Assembly: GCA_000739535.1 (NCBI GenBank)
Contig: DF820466.1
Coordinates: 278,144-342,143, forward strand
Length of the DNA stretch: 64,000 nucleotides
From: Candidatus Vecturithrix granuli
GTDB lineage: Bacteria; Moduliflexota; Moduliflexia; Moduliflexales; Moduliflexaceae
Direction: 5' to 3'
Shown here one piece after another: positions 26,522-35,232 of this stretch. Every line of letters starts with the position of its first letter. The first letter of the stretch is position 1. The position numbers were made by a program, and so were the translations under genes. The notes under the pieces are model-generated. The model saw only the letters and a program-made list of their open reading frames with translations. It ran no database searches and was not told the DNA's origin.

Positions 26522-27343
26522 TTAAGCCCTCCCTGGCAGCGAAAGATGATCGTTCAACGCGGAATCCAATTGTTCCACATCGCCTAACAATCCGTTCAAT
26601 TGTTCGGCCACCTGATCACTTTCAGCCTTTGCCAGCGAATATTCTGCGGTTTTCAGCTTCATCATTTTGAAATACATGCTTTCCAGCGACATGGAAATAT
26701 TCGTTACCTGCGAAACCAGGCGTTCATACACTTGTTGAATGTCTCGAAAAGTTTCAAGCTGCTTATGGCGAGCGTCAAGGGCTTGTTGATATTGCTGTTT
26801 GGAAAAATCATCGCGCACGTTCTGAATTTTCTCTTGAAGCAGGGTCACATCCTGATTCACTTTGGCAATATTCTCTGAGGCCAGATACACGCGAATATCC
26901 TGAGCTTTGAGCAGCAAACCGTGGCTGCGTTCGATCAATTCTTCAATTTGCCCCAAATCGCCTAATAGTCCGCGTGTAAAAACATCAGCCCCGCTATATA
27001 AGGCATGAATTTTTTCCTGAGTGCCCGTAATCGTGTCGCGCAACTGCTGTAATTCCTTGATTTTCAGCGAGGGTGCACTGATTTCGCGTTTGAATTCGGC
27101 CTCGGCCGCAATATCTTCGGTACGATCAAAACGATGTAAAATTTTTTTGACAAACTCCTCGCTGCTGAAATCAAGATAACATAAGATGCCATAAGCTATC
27201 ATTCCAAGTGGAATCAGGGCGAGTGAAAAGAAGGCTCCGCTCAGTATGCCAACGCCGAGCACAAAGAGATTTTTAGGATTCATCAGCGCGGCTTTCACGA
27301 TTGTGCGCTGTTTCGCCTGACGAGTCATGACTTCATTGCTCAT
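26522..27343 (-). CDS. membrane protein with long coiled-coil domain
   Basis: This 273-residue protein is not recognised. Two membrane helices lie close together (about residues 27-58, LFVLGVGILSGAFFSLALIP then LGMIAYGILCYLDF). About 200 mostly helical, heptad-like residues follow. There is no enzyme motif. The adjacent VWA/binding-protein fusion begins within 4 bases of its stop, so the two are co-translated and may form one complex. Confidence 0.65.
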   Translation of the reverse strand: MSNEVMTRQAKQRTIVKAALMNPKNLFVLGVGILSGAFFSLALIPLGMIAYGILCYLDFSSEEFVKKILHRFDRTEDIAAEAEFKREISAPSLKIKELQQLRDTITGTQEKIHALYSGADVFTRGLLGDLGQIEELIERSHGLLLKAQDIRVYLASENIAKVNQDVTLLQEKIQNVRDDFSKQQYQQALDARHKQLETFRDIQQVYERLVSQVTNISMSLESMYFKMMKLKTAEYSLAKAESDQVAEQLNGLLGDVEQLDSALNDHLSLPGRA

Positions 27344-27360
27344 ATATGCATTGCACGTCT

Positions 27361-27394
27361 AAAAACCGAGTTTTTTCAAAAAACTCGGTTTTTC
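27361..27394. repeat. hairpin identical to the 3348-3383 terminator
   Basis: The sequence is the same stem and loop as at 3348. Here it lies between divergently oriented genes (27343 minus and 27930 plus), where no transcript is expected to end, so it may be a repeated unit as well as a terminator sequence. The rest of 27395-27592 shows no gene. Confidence 0.6.
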
Positions 27395-27592
27395 CTGCAA
27401 ATAAATTTCTGAGAATCTCCAGGAAACATATTTTTCAGGTAATGCTAATTTGGACTGGTAAACTTGTCAAACGGATTTTTCTTGTATTTCTTTCAATCAG
27501 CCTGGAAAGCGTTTTTACGCAGTTTCTTGCTTGACAAAACAAGCTGTTCGATATGGAGAAGTGATCGCAATACAACGTCTTTTACAAAAATT

Positions 27593-27775
27593 GGTAGTGG
27601 TGAAATGGTAAGTGATGAATGTCGGAACAGTGTCCAGAACACAGGAGTGCGATGAGGCCATTGCATCAGGGCAACGCCCTGACAGGCGCGGCATCAGAGA
27701 TGCCGTTGCGACGATCGCGTCGCACTCCTGACCGCCCCCTGGCCATGAGTCATCACTTACCATTTCACCACTACC
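27593..27775. mobile_element. MITE-like palindromic element, copy 2, with target duplication
   Basis: The ends GGTAGTGGTGAAATGGTAAG and CTTACCATTTCACCACTACC are a perfect inverted pair and match copy 1 at 1402-1515. The element is flanked by the 8-base direct repeat CAAAAATT (27585-27592 and 27776-27783), as expected for transposition. A nested palindrome, CAGGAGTGCGA with TCGCACTCCTG, belongs to a family also seen at 31719 and 43958. It encodes no transposase. Confidence 0.8.
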
Positions 27776-27929
27776 CAAAAATTAACATTATCAGAAATAC
27801 GGTTCGTAGCCAACGCTTTAGCGTTGTTTTCAGCCTGTTCAGAAACGCTGAAGCGTTCATTACGAGCCAATTTCATTCTTGTCGATAATGTCTATTATTG
27901 ATACTTACTGAAGACATGGGTGTTCGAAA

Positions 27930-28499
27930 ATGACAGCATCAATCGAAAAGTGGGAAATTTTGGACTCGCGCCACGTATTTGAGCATCATTGGTACAGATT
28001 ACGGCAAGATCGGGTGCAATTGCCTGATGGAACCATTCTTGATGATTATTTTGTGTCGGTGCGACGGGATGTGGTTTTGATTTTTGCCCTGACGCCAGAC
28101 AATCAGATTCCTCTGGTACGGCAATATAAACATGGCGTGCAAGATGTGCTGCTTGAATTACCGGGTGGATTTGTGGATGACGGCGAGCCTGCTGAGGCTG
28201 CCGCCAGACGGGAACTGCGAGAAGAAACCGGCTATTGCAGCGATCATTTGCACCTGTTAGCGCGGGTACATGATAATCCGACAAAAGACACCAACTCGCT
28301 GTATCTGTATCTGGCGACAAATGCGGTTAAACACCATGAACAAACACTGGATCAAACAGAAAACATCAGCATCGAGTTGGCATCTCTGTCTCAGATCAAA
28401 TCGCTTGTGGTGAATGGTGAAATTCATGTCTCTGGTTCAATCGCGACAATTTTTCTGGCCTTAGAACGCTTGAAGCACCTCAAAAGGTTCGATGAATAA
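27930..28499 (+). CDS. Nudix hydrolase, ADP-ribose pyrophosphatase-like
   Basis: The 189-residue protein has a complete Nudix box: GGFVDDGEPAEAAARREL continuing into REETGY. VPLVRQYKHG-like and ELPGG segments match ADP-ribose/nucleoside-diphosphate-sugar hydrolases. The 3' end overlaps the convergent lipoprotein gene by 20 bases. Confidence 0.85.
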   Translation: MTASIEKWEILDSRHVFEHHWYRLRQDRVQLPDGTILDDYFVSVRRDVVLIFALTPDNQIPLVRQYKHGVQDVLLELPGGFVDDGEPAEAAARRELREETGYCSDHLHLLARVHDNPTKDTNSLYLYLATNAVKHHEQTLDQTENISIELASLSQIKSLVVNGEIHVSGSIATIFLALERLKHLKRFDE

Positions 28500-29805
28500 G
28501 GAAGGTGGTTTTTCCTGGTTCTAAACGGATGTGTTCGAAGACGCGGCGGTAAGCAGACTGCCCGCCGATGCCTGAAAAAGACAGTTCAACGTCTTTGATT
28601 CCCGGTTCAACCAGCAGATGCGCCACCTGAATATTAGCCGGGAGCAAAAACCACTGACGCGTATCTGCGCCTTCGGTTAATTCGGTTAACCCGCCGAATA
28701 ACCAGCCCAGAATTTGGTTCTTTTTTTCGATTTCGTACTCCGCCGCGCATTTCAGGATGTTGCGAGTGGCAGCCTTTGCCATGACGCGTAGACGCCGATC
28801 CTCAAGATTCTTGAGGGCAATCTGCGCCAGATCTTCAACCAGGTCCAGTGCCTGCGTCGTCTTGCCAACTGATACAGCGGCCTGAGAGAAATTGGGAATG
28901 CGCGTGACAAATTCAGGAAAGGCGAATTTCAGATAACAGCCGGCATCCTCTTTGTCATTTAACTCTACATATTGGCGATACGCTTTTTCGATTTTGTAGG
29001 GAATCTGCCCGTTCTCCCAGATCACCACCAATCTGGCAGCCTGACGATATTCTTGCTGTGTGGGCCAATCCTGAATACCAAAGGTTTGCTGATACTCATG
29101 AAGCACATCATTAAAGCCTAACGCTGAAGCGGTTCGTAAAAGATCGTGTTCCAACTGCGCCGGAACTGGGGTGCCATAGAATTCCTGATAATCATCGCGA
29201 TAGGCGTTGTAGGCGTTACGATAGTCAATAAAGGCGTCATTGACTTCTCCCATGGCATCATAAAGGATGCCGGAAAGGTAGAGGCTGAACGCATCCGTCT
29301 TATACACATTTTTGTGTTCATAGCGGTCATTTAACTCTCGCAGAAGCGTGTTGATCCGGCGGCATTCGACCAGCGCCTCGTGCAACTCGCCCAGCATCAG
29401 ATAATTCAAGGCCATATAATAATGGACAATCACCTGTTCAAAATCCTCGCCCTGATATGCCTGGATTTTTTCGGTAACAAGCCATTCTGTCGCGGTTTCG
29501 GTGACACTTACTGTCTTTAAAGCTTCCATGCGCGTCACCGCTTGTTCAAATAACTGGTTACTTTCCGTATATTTGCCGTTCAGATGGGCTACTATTCCAT
29601 GTTCCAGGGCATACAGGACTTCATTTTTGGATTGTTGCAGCTTTTCCTTGTTCGCAATCAGATCTTCGGCGCGTTGATAATTGCCGCGCATGAGTTCTTG
29701 TTGCACGTCGCGCATGGTATCAAAATGAGTACTTGCGCATCCGCTTAGAAAAATCAGGAATAGCAAGAGAAATCCGCAGCACTGTCTGGAATTCGTATGT
29801 ATCAT
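28480..29805 (-). CDS. COG3014-type outer-membrane lipoprotein
   Basis: This 441-residue lipoprotein has a signal peptide ending at the lipobox LSGC. TPR-like helical repeats occupy most of residues 30-330 (NGKYTESNQLFEQAV, ALNYLMLGELHEALVECRR). A C-terminal beta-rich part follows. The family is usually encoded with an LpoB-type lipoprotein, as here, suggesting a link to penicillin-binding-protein activation or envelope growth. Confidence 0.78.
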   Translation of the reverse strand: MIHTNSRQCCGFLLLFLIFLSGCASTHFDTMRDVQQELMRGNYQRAEDLIANKEKLQQSKNEVLYALEHGIVAHLNGKYTESNQLFEQAVTRMEALKTVSVTETATEWLVTEKIQAYQGEDFEQVIVHYYMALNYLMLGELHEALVECRRINTLLRELNDRYEHKNVYKTDAFSLYLSGILYDAMGEVNDAFIDYRNAYNAYRDDYQEFYGTPVPAQLEHDLLRTASALGFNDVLHEYQQTFGIQDWPTQQEYRQAARLVVIWENGQIPYKIEKAYRQYVELNDKEDAGCYLKFAFPEFVTRIPNFSQAAVSVGKTTQALDLVEDLAQIALKNLEDRRLRVMAKAATRNILKCAAEYEIEKKNQILGWLFGGLTELTEGADTRQWFLLPANIQVAHLLVEPGIKDVELSFSGIGGQSAYRRVFEHIRLEPGKTTFLIHRTF

Positions 29806-29842
29806 TATGTTGTGTCATGCGTTCGCGTGCTGTAGTCTGATG

Positions 29843-29876
29843 AAAAACCGGGTTTTTGAAGAAACCCGGTTTTTTC
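29843..29876 (-). terminator. hairpin between lpoB and COG3014 genes
   Basis: AAAAACCGGGTTTTTG and GAAACCCGGTTTTTTC form a stem with T tracts on either strand. It lies 64 bases after the LpoB-like gene and 38 bases before the next start, so it may attenuate read-through. Near-identical hairpins occur at 52675-52707 and 57993-58029. Confidence 0.7.
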
Positions 29877-29940
29877 TCTTGAAATCCACAGTACGTAAGC
29901 ATCAGAGAAGTCCGTATGAATGGCTGTGTGTTGTCGCAAA

Positions 29941-30546
29941 TTACAGGCGAACCCCGCCTTTTTCCACGTATTTTTTCACTGCCTTCTGGCCGAGCCAGGT
30001 TTTTTCAGCGCTTTCAATGTTAACCAGTTCTAAATCAACCTGATAAAAATATACGCGCTTTTTGCCTTCCATATCAACAATCTTGTTGATTACCCCTTGC
30101 AGAATGAAATCTGCGCCAAGTTCTTCGCGCAGACGTTTGCGGGTTTCCGGCGAGGCAAATTCTTGTTGATCCTGACGAACTGCTCGTAATTCATCTAACG
30201 CTGCGCCGCTCTGAACCACTCTGGCGCGTCCTGAATTCAGAAACGCTCGTTCCAAATCTTTAACAAACACATCTGGACTGATGTGTTCATCAGTTTTATT
30301 ATACACTGTGCCGACCGCGACCACCGGCAATTTTCCAGCGGCTTCAATAAATTTGCCCTGCCAGGGGGCAGACAGGCAATCGTTAATCATTTCATCCGAA
30401 ACCATCTGTGAATCCGTATCGTTCCATTTGCCGCTGAGATCAATGATCTCACGTTCATCCACGCGATAGACTTTGGTCGCGCAACCTACCAGCGAAAAGA
30501 CAAGTCCAAGACTGAGTATGCTTGCTGCTAAACGAAATTTCTTCAT
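29941..30546 (-). CDS. lpoB: LpoB-family penicillin-binding-protein activator lipoprotein
   Basis: The 201-residue lipoprotein has the lipobox LVGC near residue 20. The conserved core reads KLPVVAVGTVYNKTDEHISP, FLNSGRARVVQSG, and GADFILQGVINKIVD, as in LpoB proteins that stimulate class A penicillin-binding proteins from the outer membrane. The start is set at MKKFRLAASI because GGAGGAGA lies 4 bases upstream. Its neighbour COG3014 is the usual partner. Confidence 0.85.
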   Translation of the reverse strand: MKKFRLAASILSLGLVFSLVGCATKVYRVDEREIIDLSGKWNDTDSQMVSDEMINDCLSAPWQGKFIEAAGKLPVVAVGTVYNKTDEHISPDVFVKDLERAFLNSGRARVVQSGAALDELRAVRQDQQEFASPETRKRLREELGADFILQGVINKIVDMEGKKRVYFYQVDLELVNIESAEKTWLGQKAVKKYVEKGGVRL

Positions 30547-31103
30547 ACGTTCTCCTCCTGAATATGTGACATTAAGAAACTTCAACCATTTCTGTGAATT
30601 TCTCAAATTCTTCTTGAAAATACGTGCTTGCTAAGCTTTGCATGAACATTGACAAGGCTTCAACCAACTACGTTGAAAGCAACCTGCTCCAATTGTATGA
30701 AAGTACTCCCCCTTTTAATAGCATGAATCATGCCAGATCCACATCTTTTACTCATGGCCTTTTTGCAATGCAGTTGTATGTTCTGGCGATATTCTCAGAG
30801 AAACCGTACTTCATAGTCGGAAATAACATTTCCAAACTGATACATGTCCGTGCGATCTGTCAAGGGGAATTTCACATTGAAATGCTCACACCATGAATAT
30901 TATTTTACTGTGGTGAAAACATGTCCACAAGAAAAAGTTGACAAAAACGAGAGCGTGCAAAAATTTCCGACATCGAGCATAATAAGTGAAGGGGTTCTGC
31001 TGTAAGCGACCACGCGATTAGTGAAACTCGAAGAGGTGGGATTACTCTATAACACAAAGAAACGCTGTAACCTTCAAAATGGTTATTAAGGAGAAGGATG
31101 ATT
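30547..31103. other. non-coding gap
   Basis: No gene with family resemblance is seen. A TTGACA at 30938-30943 could belong to the promoter of the following gene, but no good -10 is spaced from it. Confidence 0.4.
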
Positions 31104-31640
31104 ATGAAGCAAAAACACGAACTGATCGAACAAGCAGCTCAAGCAGGTTTTCAATACGAACAAATCTATCGCGGCTGCGCCCAATGTACGATTGCTGCTG
31201 TACAAGATACGCTTGACCTCAGAAACGATGCCATTTTTAAAGCCGCCAGTGGTTTGGCCGGCGGTTGCGGAGGAACGTGTAATGGGATTTGTGGCGGATT
31301 ATCAGGGGGGATCATGATGATGAGTGCCTGTTTTGGACGATCACGTACAGGTTTTGGCTCTGAAAACGACGAAAAGCAATGTTCTTCCCGGATGGCAAAA
31401 GACCTGTATCAAAAATTTGTGGATACCTATGGCTCAGGAATCTGCAAAGAAATTCACAGAGAGATTTTCGGCAGGACCTTTGATTTCTGGAATGCTGAAG
31501 AGAAGCAGGCCTTTGAAGATGCCGGAGCGCATACTGAAAAATGTCCGTCCGTTGTGGCGAATGCCTCCCGGTGGACGATGGAACTCATCCTGCAAGAGCT
31601 TGAGCAACGCGGCCTGGATCTGAAAGATTTCACCTTGTGA
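31104..31640 (+). CDS. C_GCAxxG_C_C family protein
   Basis: The 178-residue protein matches the C_GCAxxG_C_C family of redox-associated proteins. IYRGCAQCTIAAVQD holds the first cysteines, ASGLAGGCGGTCNGICGGLS the glycine-rich cysteine cluster, and KCPSVVANASRW the last one. The cysteines suggest metal or iron-sulfur binding; the reaction is unknown. AAGGAG and AGAAGG lie upstream of two in-frame ATGs (31098, 31104). Confidence 0.85.
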   Translation: MKQKHELIEQAAQAGFQYEQIYRGCAQCTIAAVQDTLDLRNDAIFKAASGLAGGCGGTCNGICGGLSGGIMMMSACFGRSRTGFGSENDEKQCSSRMAKDLYQKFVDTYGSGICKEIHREIFGRTFDFWNAEEKQAFEDAGAHTEKCPSVVANASRWTMELILQELEQRGLDLKDFTL

Positions 31641-31718
31641 AGCCGTAATAACAACTCAACGCGATCTTCATGACCTGATCACAACAGGAAAACTTTGCAG
31701 TCATAGTCATTTAGATCA

Positions 31719-31771
31719 CAGGAGTGCGAAAGCTCTGCTTTCGCTGTCAAAGCAGAGCTTTGACACTCCTG
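31719..31771. repeat. GGAGTGCGA palindrome
   Basis: CAGGAGTGCGAAAGCTCTGC and its partner GCAGAGCTTTGACACTCCTG form a near-perfect stem. The same unit lies at 43958-44005, and its outer arms occur inside the MITE at 27593-27775. Confidence 0.8.
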
Positions 31772-31853
31772 ATATCTATTCATTAAAATTTATGTTACAG
31801 GAACATCTTTGAGTCTCAGGCTAATGAGGCGCAGGAATAATGCCAGATCGCGT

Positions 31854-32639
31854 TTATTTGATAGTTGCTTTCGTCGCCCCGGTACTAATTCCCCCATCTA
31901 CCAGGAGCGTCTGGCCAGTTATGTATGCGCTGGCGTCAGACGCAAGAAAAACGACAGCGCCGTCTAAATCATGGGGCTGCCCCACTCGTTTCAGAGGAAT
32001 ACGATCAATGATGTATTCAACCCACGCAGTATTGTCGTACAGCGCTTTTGTCTGTTCAGTTCGAAACCAGCCCGGTGCCAGACAGTTGACCGTAATTCCG
32101 TAAGGCCCCCAGTCATCAGCAAGACTCATCGTCATTTGTTTCACTCCTCCGCGGCTGGCGCAGTAAGGCGTAATGCCTGCATATCCGGCCATGGTCGTAA
32201 CGGAGCCGATATTGATTACTCTTCCGTAGCTGCGCGGAATCATCTTTTTCGCCACCGCCTGAGCCACAAAAAAACTCCCGCGTAAATTCGTGTCGAGCAC
32301 CAAATTCCACTCATCCCAGGAAACCTCTACCGCCGGTTTTCTGACATTACAACCGGCATTATTGACCAAAATGTCAATTTTCCCGTAATGATCGTAAGCC
32401 GCCGCAACCATTGTCTGAATACTATCATAATCCCGGACATCTAAGGCTAACGGCAGCGATTTTCGCCCCAGGGCTTCTATTTCAGCCTTAAACGGTGTCA
32501 ATGATTCCAGAGTTCTGCTGGTAATCACCACATCGGCCCCGGCATGAGCCAACGCTCTTGCCAGATATTGACCTAAGCCTCTGCTTGATCCGGTTACAAT
32601 CGCAACTTTTCCCGTTAAATCAAATAAATTTCCACTCAT
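31854..32639 (-). CDS. SDR-family oxidoreductase, gluconate-5-dehydrogenase-like
   Basis: The 261-residue short-chain dehydrogenase has the nucleotide motif TGSSRGLG, the structural motif NNAG, the catalytic serine region NIGSVTTMAGY, and YCASRGGV. The usual YxxxK lysine is arginine. This is a genuine CGC codon, so activity may be altered. LVDGGIST is the standard C-terminal motif. It is the last gene of the TRAP-linked catabolic cluster. Confidence 0.82.
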   Translation of the reverse strand: MSGNLFDLTGKVAIVTGSSRGLGQYLARALAHAGADVVITSRTLESLTPFKAEIEALGRKSLPLALDVRDYDSIQTMVAAAYDHYGKIDILVNNAGCNVRKPAVEVSWDEWNLVLDTNLRGSFFVAQAVAKKMIPRSYGRVINIGSVTTMAGYAGITPYCASRGGVKQMTMSLADDWGPYGITVNCLAPGWFRTEQTKALYDNTAWVEYIIDRIPLKRVGQPHDLDGAVVFLASDASAYITGQTLLVDGGISTGATKATIK

Positions 32640-32666
32640 AGATCGAATCTATCCTTTCAATGGGTC

Positions 32667-33698
32667 TCACGGTTCGAGAATGACTTTCATTAAACCCGGC
32701 TCTTTGTTATATAAGCGCTCAAACCATGCTGCGCCTTCTGCAAGAGGAGCGGTATGAGTTTTCAAGATACCCACATTAATTCTGCCATCGGCAATCATGT
32801 CCAAACAGGCCGGATATTCCCCACAAGAGGAACATGACCCGTTAACAGCAATCTGTCTGGTAACAACAGCTTGCAGCGGAAATTCTACCGTAGGCGCCAG
32901 ATTTCCGACAAGGGTGAGTTCTCCTCCTTTTCGCAGCGATGAGATCGCGGTATTCACTGCTGCGGTATTTCCGACAACTTCCAGGGCAATATCTGCCCCA
33001 CGGTTATGGGTCAGCCTCCGAACTTCATTCGGAACATCCACAACATCTGCTCTTAAGCCCTCATTTGCCCCTAACTGCAACGCTAAATCTAATTTCGCCT
33101 GGTCAATATCCACTGCAATGATTTTGCCGCACCCTGCGACGCGAAGCGCTTGAATCGCTAACAAACCGATCATCCCCGCCCCCACCACAACAGCCGTATC
33201 ATTCAATGAAATCGAGGTCAGTTCCACCGCATGAAAAGCGATTGAAACCGGTTCGACCATCGCGGCTTGTTCAAAGGAAAGTCCCTCGGGCATTCGATAG
33301 AGAATGCGTTCAGGAACGGCGACATATTCAGCAAATGCCCCGTGTTGGCGGTATTCACCAGGAGAAACCCCCAAAACCCTCCGATTATCGCAGAGATTAA
33401 TCTGCCCTTGACGGCAATAAAAACATTCCCCACAATAGATTGTCGAATCAAAAGTCACCCGCGCTCCTTCTGAAAAATTGCGGACGTCAAGTCCTTTTTT
33501 GACAATAATACCTGATGCCTCATGTCCCATAATGAGTGGAGGAATCCGTCTGCCGCTGCTCCCATCCATGCCATGTACATCACTGCCACAGATTCCGCAG
33601 GCTTTCACCTGGATCAGTACCTCATTCGAAGCAATCTCTGGCTCCGGCATCTCTTTGTACACAAATTTGTTGTATTCTTCCAATACCAGTGCTTTCAT
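32667..33698 (-). CDS. zinc-dependent alcohol/polyol dehydrogenase
   Basis: This is a 343-residue medium-chain dehydrogenase. CGICGSDVHGMDG and GHEASG hold the catalytic zinc ligands, and CGECFYCRQGQINLC the structural zinc cysteines. VVVGAGMIGLLAIQALRVAG is the NAD-binding Rossmann loop. It resembles sorbitol/threonine/galactitol-phosphate dehydrogenases. ATG 33698 has GGAG 9 bases upstream. The neighbours suggest oxidation of a polyol or sugar acid brought in by the TRAP system. Confidence 0.87.
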   Translation of the reverse strand: MKALVLEEYNKFVYKEMPEPEIASNEVLIQVKACGICGSDVHGMDGSSGRRIPPLIMGHEASGIIVKKGLDVRNFSEGARVTFDSTIYCGECFYCRQGQINLCDNRRVLGVSPGEYRQHGAFAEYVAVPERILYRMPEGLSFEQAAMVEPVSIAFHAVELTSISLNDTAVVVGAGMIGLLAIQALRVAGCGKIIAVDIDQAKLDLALQLGANEGLRADVVDVPNEVRRLTHNRGADIALEVVGNTAAVNTAISSLRKGGELTLVGNLAPTVEFPLQAVVTRQIAVNGSCSSCGEYPACLDMIADGRINVGILKTHTAPLAEGAAWFERLYNKEPGLMKVILEP

Positions 33699-33743
33699 CT
33701 TCACAATCTCCTTTCTTTGCAACTCCCATAAATTCTCATTCTG

Positions 33744-35069
33744 CTAATGATCCAGGGTCTTTAGCGCCAGTTTTGCTACCCCAACCAACGAACATTCTTT
33801 TCGGACGGTAAATGTATAACCTGAAAAAACCGTGCGTTCTTTATATTGTTTCAAAGTTTCATTTGCGCCTCCTCCAGTGAGAAAGACTGAAGAATGAAGC
33901 GATAAATGTTTCTGGCATTCCTTCAGCGTGACCACCATCGGCTGCATCACGCCTTCCGCAACTGCTCGAATCAGGTCTTCCCGCGTCGTTTTCAGGGTTA
34001 AGCCGGAAAATACGCCTTTTTGCTGAACCATACTAAATCGGTTTCCGCTCAAATGGGGATGAAACACTTCCGAGGAACCGGTTTTTTTCAACACTTCAGG
34101 CAGATAGTCTTCATAAAAGGTTTTTTTCTCCATTTCCCGGCAGAATTGAGTTCTGAACCATTCTAATGCAATCCCTCCGACGGTAATCGTAAAAATCACC
34201 CAGCGATCGCGCAAAACATGGGTCCGTAAATTATATTTTTTGCTGGGATACGGCGTTTTGGTCGTCACGGTGAGAATCTCGCTGCTTCCGGCAATGTCCA
34301 AAATTTCACCTTCATTCACGCTTCCGGCCCCATAGGTCGCGCACGCCGTGTCGCCGCCTCCCATGATCACAGGAGTTCCGGCCTTGAATCGGAGCGTCTC
34401 TGCCGCTGTTTTCATCAATCCCCCGACAAGTTGGTCGCAGTTCACTACCTCCGGGAGTTTTTCTTGCGGAATGTGAAATGTGTGGGTTAATTCCTGATTC
34501 CAATCCCCATATTTCACAGTTTCATATATTCCAGTCATAGAAGCGTTTGTGGGATCTATCAACCAACGATCCACCAGGCGTTTCATCAGGAAAGTGTTTA
34601 AATGTCCAAATTTGTAGGCCGACTGAAAGATTTCTGGTTCTTTTTCCTGAATCCACAACAAGCTAGTCAGCGAAACCCCTCCCGGATAAGGTAAATTTCC
34701 GGTGATCGCTAAAAATGTGTTCTCTCCAACTTGCTTGAGCGCTCTTCTGGCCTGGGAATAACTTCTGCGGTCGAGGTGGATAATCGAATTTCGCAGAGCC
34801 TGTCCCTCTGAGTTCATCGGGGTCATGGCGGGGCAAAATGTGCAAAAAGCAATTACGCCGATCCGGTCGGCGTACGATGAAAACTGCCGGGCAGCCTTTA
34901 CAAAGGCGTTCCAAATTTCCTCCGGATCGATCTCGATGCCCATATTCTCAACAACAGTATATGAGTACTGCTCCTGAACATGCTCGATAATTGTCAGATC
35001 GCGATCCATTATGGCGGCTTTCAAAGAAGAGGTTCCTACGTCCACAGTAAAAATATAGGTGTCAGCCAT
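33744..35069 (-). CDS. FGGY-family carbohydrate kinase
   Basis: The 441-residue kinase of the xylulokinase/gluconokinase type has FTVDVGTSSLKAAIMD at the N-terminal phosphate site and VIMGGGDTACATYGAG in the second domain. VFLTGGGANETLKQY is the C-terminal adenosine motif. The sugar is unknown. It lies between the 2-hydroxyacid dehydrogenase and the zinc dehydrogenase. Confidence 0.87.
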   Translation of the reverse strand: MADTYIFTVDVGTSSLKAAIMDRDLTIIEHVQEQYSYTVVENMGIEIDPEEIWNAFVKAARQFSSYADRIGVIAFCTFCPAMTPMNSEGQALRNSIIHLDRRSYSQARRALKQVGENTFLAITGNLPYPGGVSLTSLLWIQEKEPEIFQSAYKFGHLNTFLMKRLVDRWLIDPTNASMTGIYETVKYGDWNQELTHTFHIPQEKLPEVVNCDQLVGGLMKTAAETLRFKAGTPVIMGGGDTACATYGAGSVNEGEILDIAGSSEILTVTTKTPYPSKKYNLRTHVLRDRWVIFTITVGGIALEWFRTQFCREMEKKTFYEDYLPEVLKKTGSSEVFHPHLSGNRFSMVQQKGVFSGLTLKTTREDLIRAVAEGVMQPMVVTLKECQKHLSLHSSVFLTGGGANETLKQYKERTVFSGYTFTVRKECSLVGVAKLALKTLDH

Positions 35070-35114
35070 ATCTGTTCAAGCTAGTACATGATTTCGGAAA
35101 TAAGTATACATTCT

Positions 35115-35193
35115 GACCTCCCCCCCGGCCCCCTCCGAAGGAGGGGGAGAAACTCCCCTCTCCTTTGGGGAGGGGATGGGGGAGGGGTTTTTC
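35115..35193. repeat. C/G-run palindromes in an intergenic gap
   Basis: CCCCCTCCGAAGGAGGGGG and CCCCTCTCCTTTGGGGAGGGG are adjacent hairpins, followed by GGGTTTTT. The composition is similar to the filler at 16640-16805. Confidence 0.6.
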
Positions 35194-35232
35194 GATCTGT
35201 GTACTTTTTTCCAAAACGCTGTGCCAGTTCCG

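Noticed and set aside
30624-30896. 90-codon frame between lpoB and the C_GCAxxG_C_C gene
   Set aside because: There is no ribosome site, no hydrophobic or domain pattern, and atypical composition.
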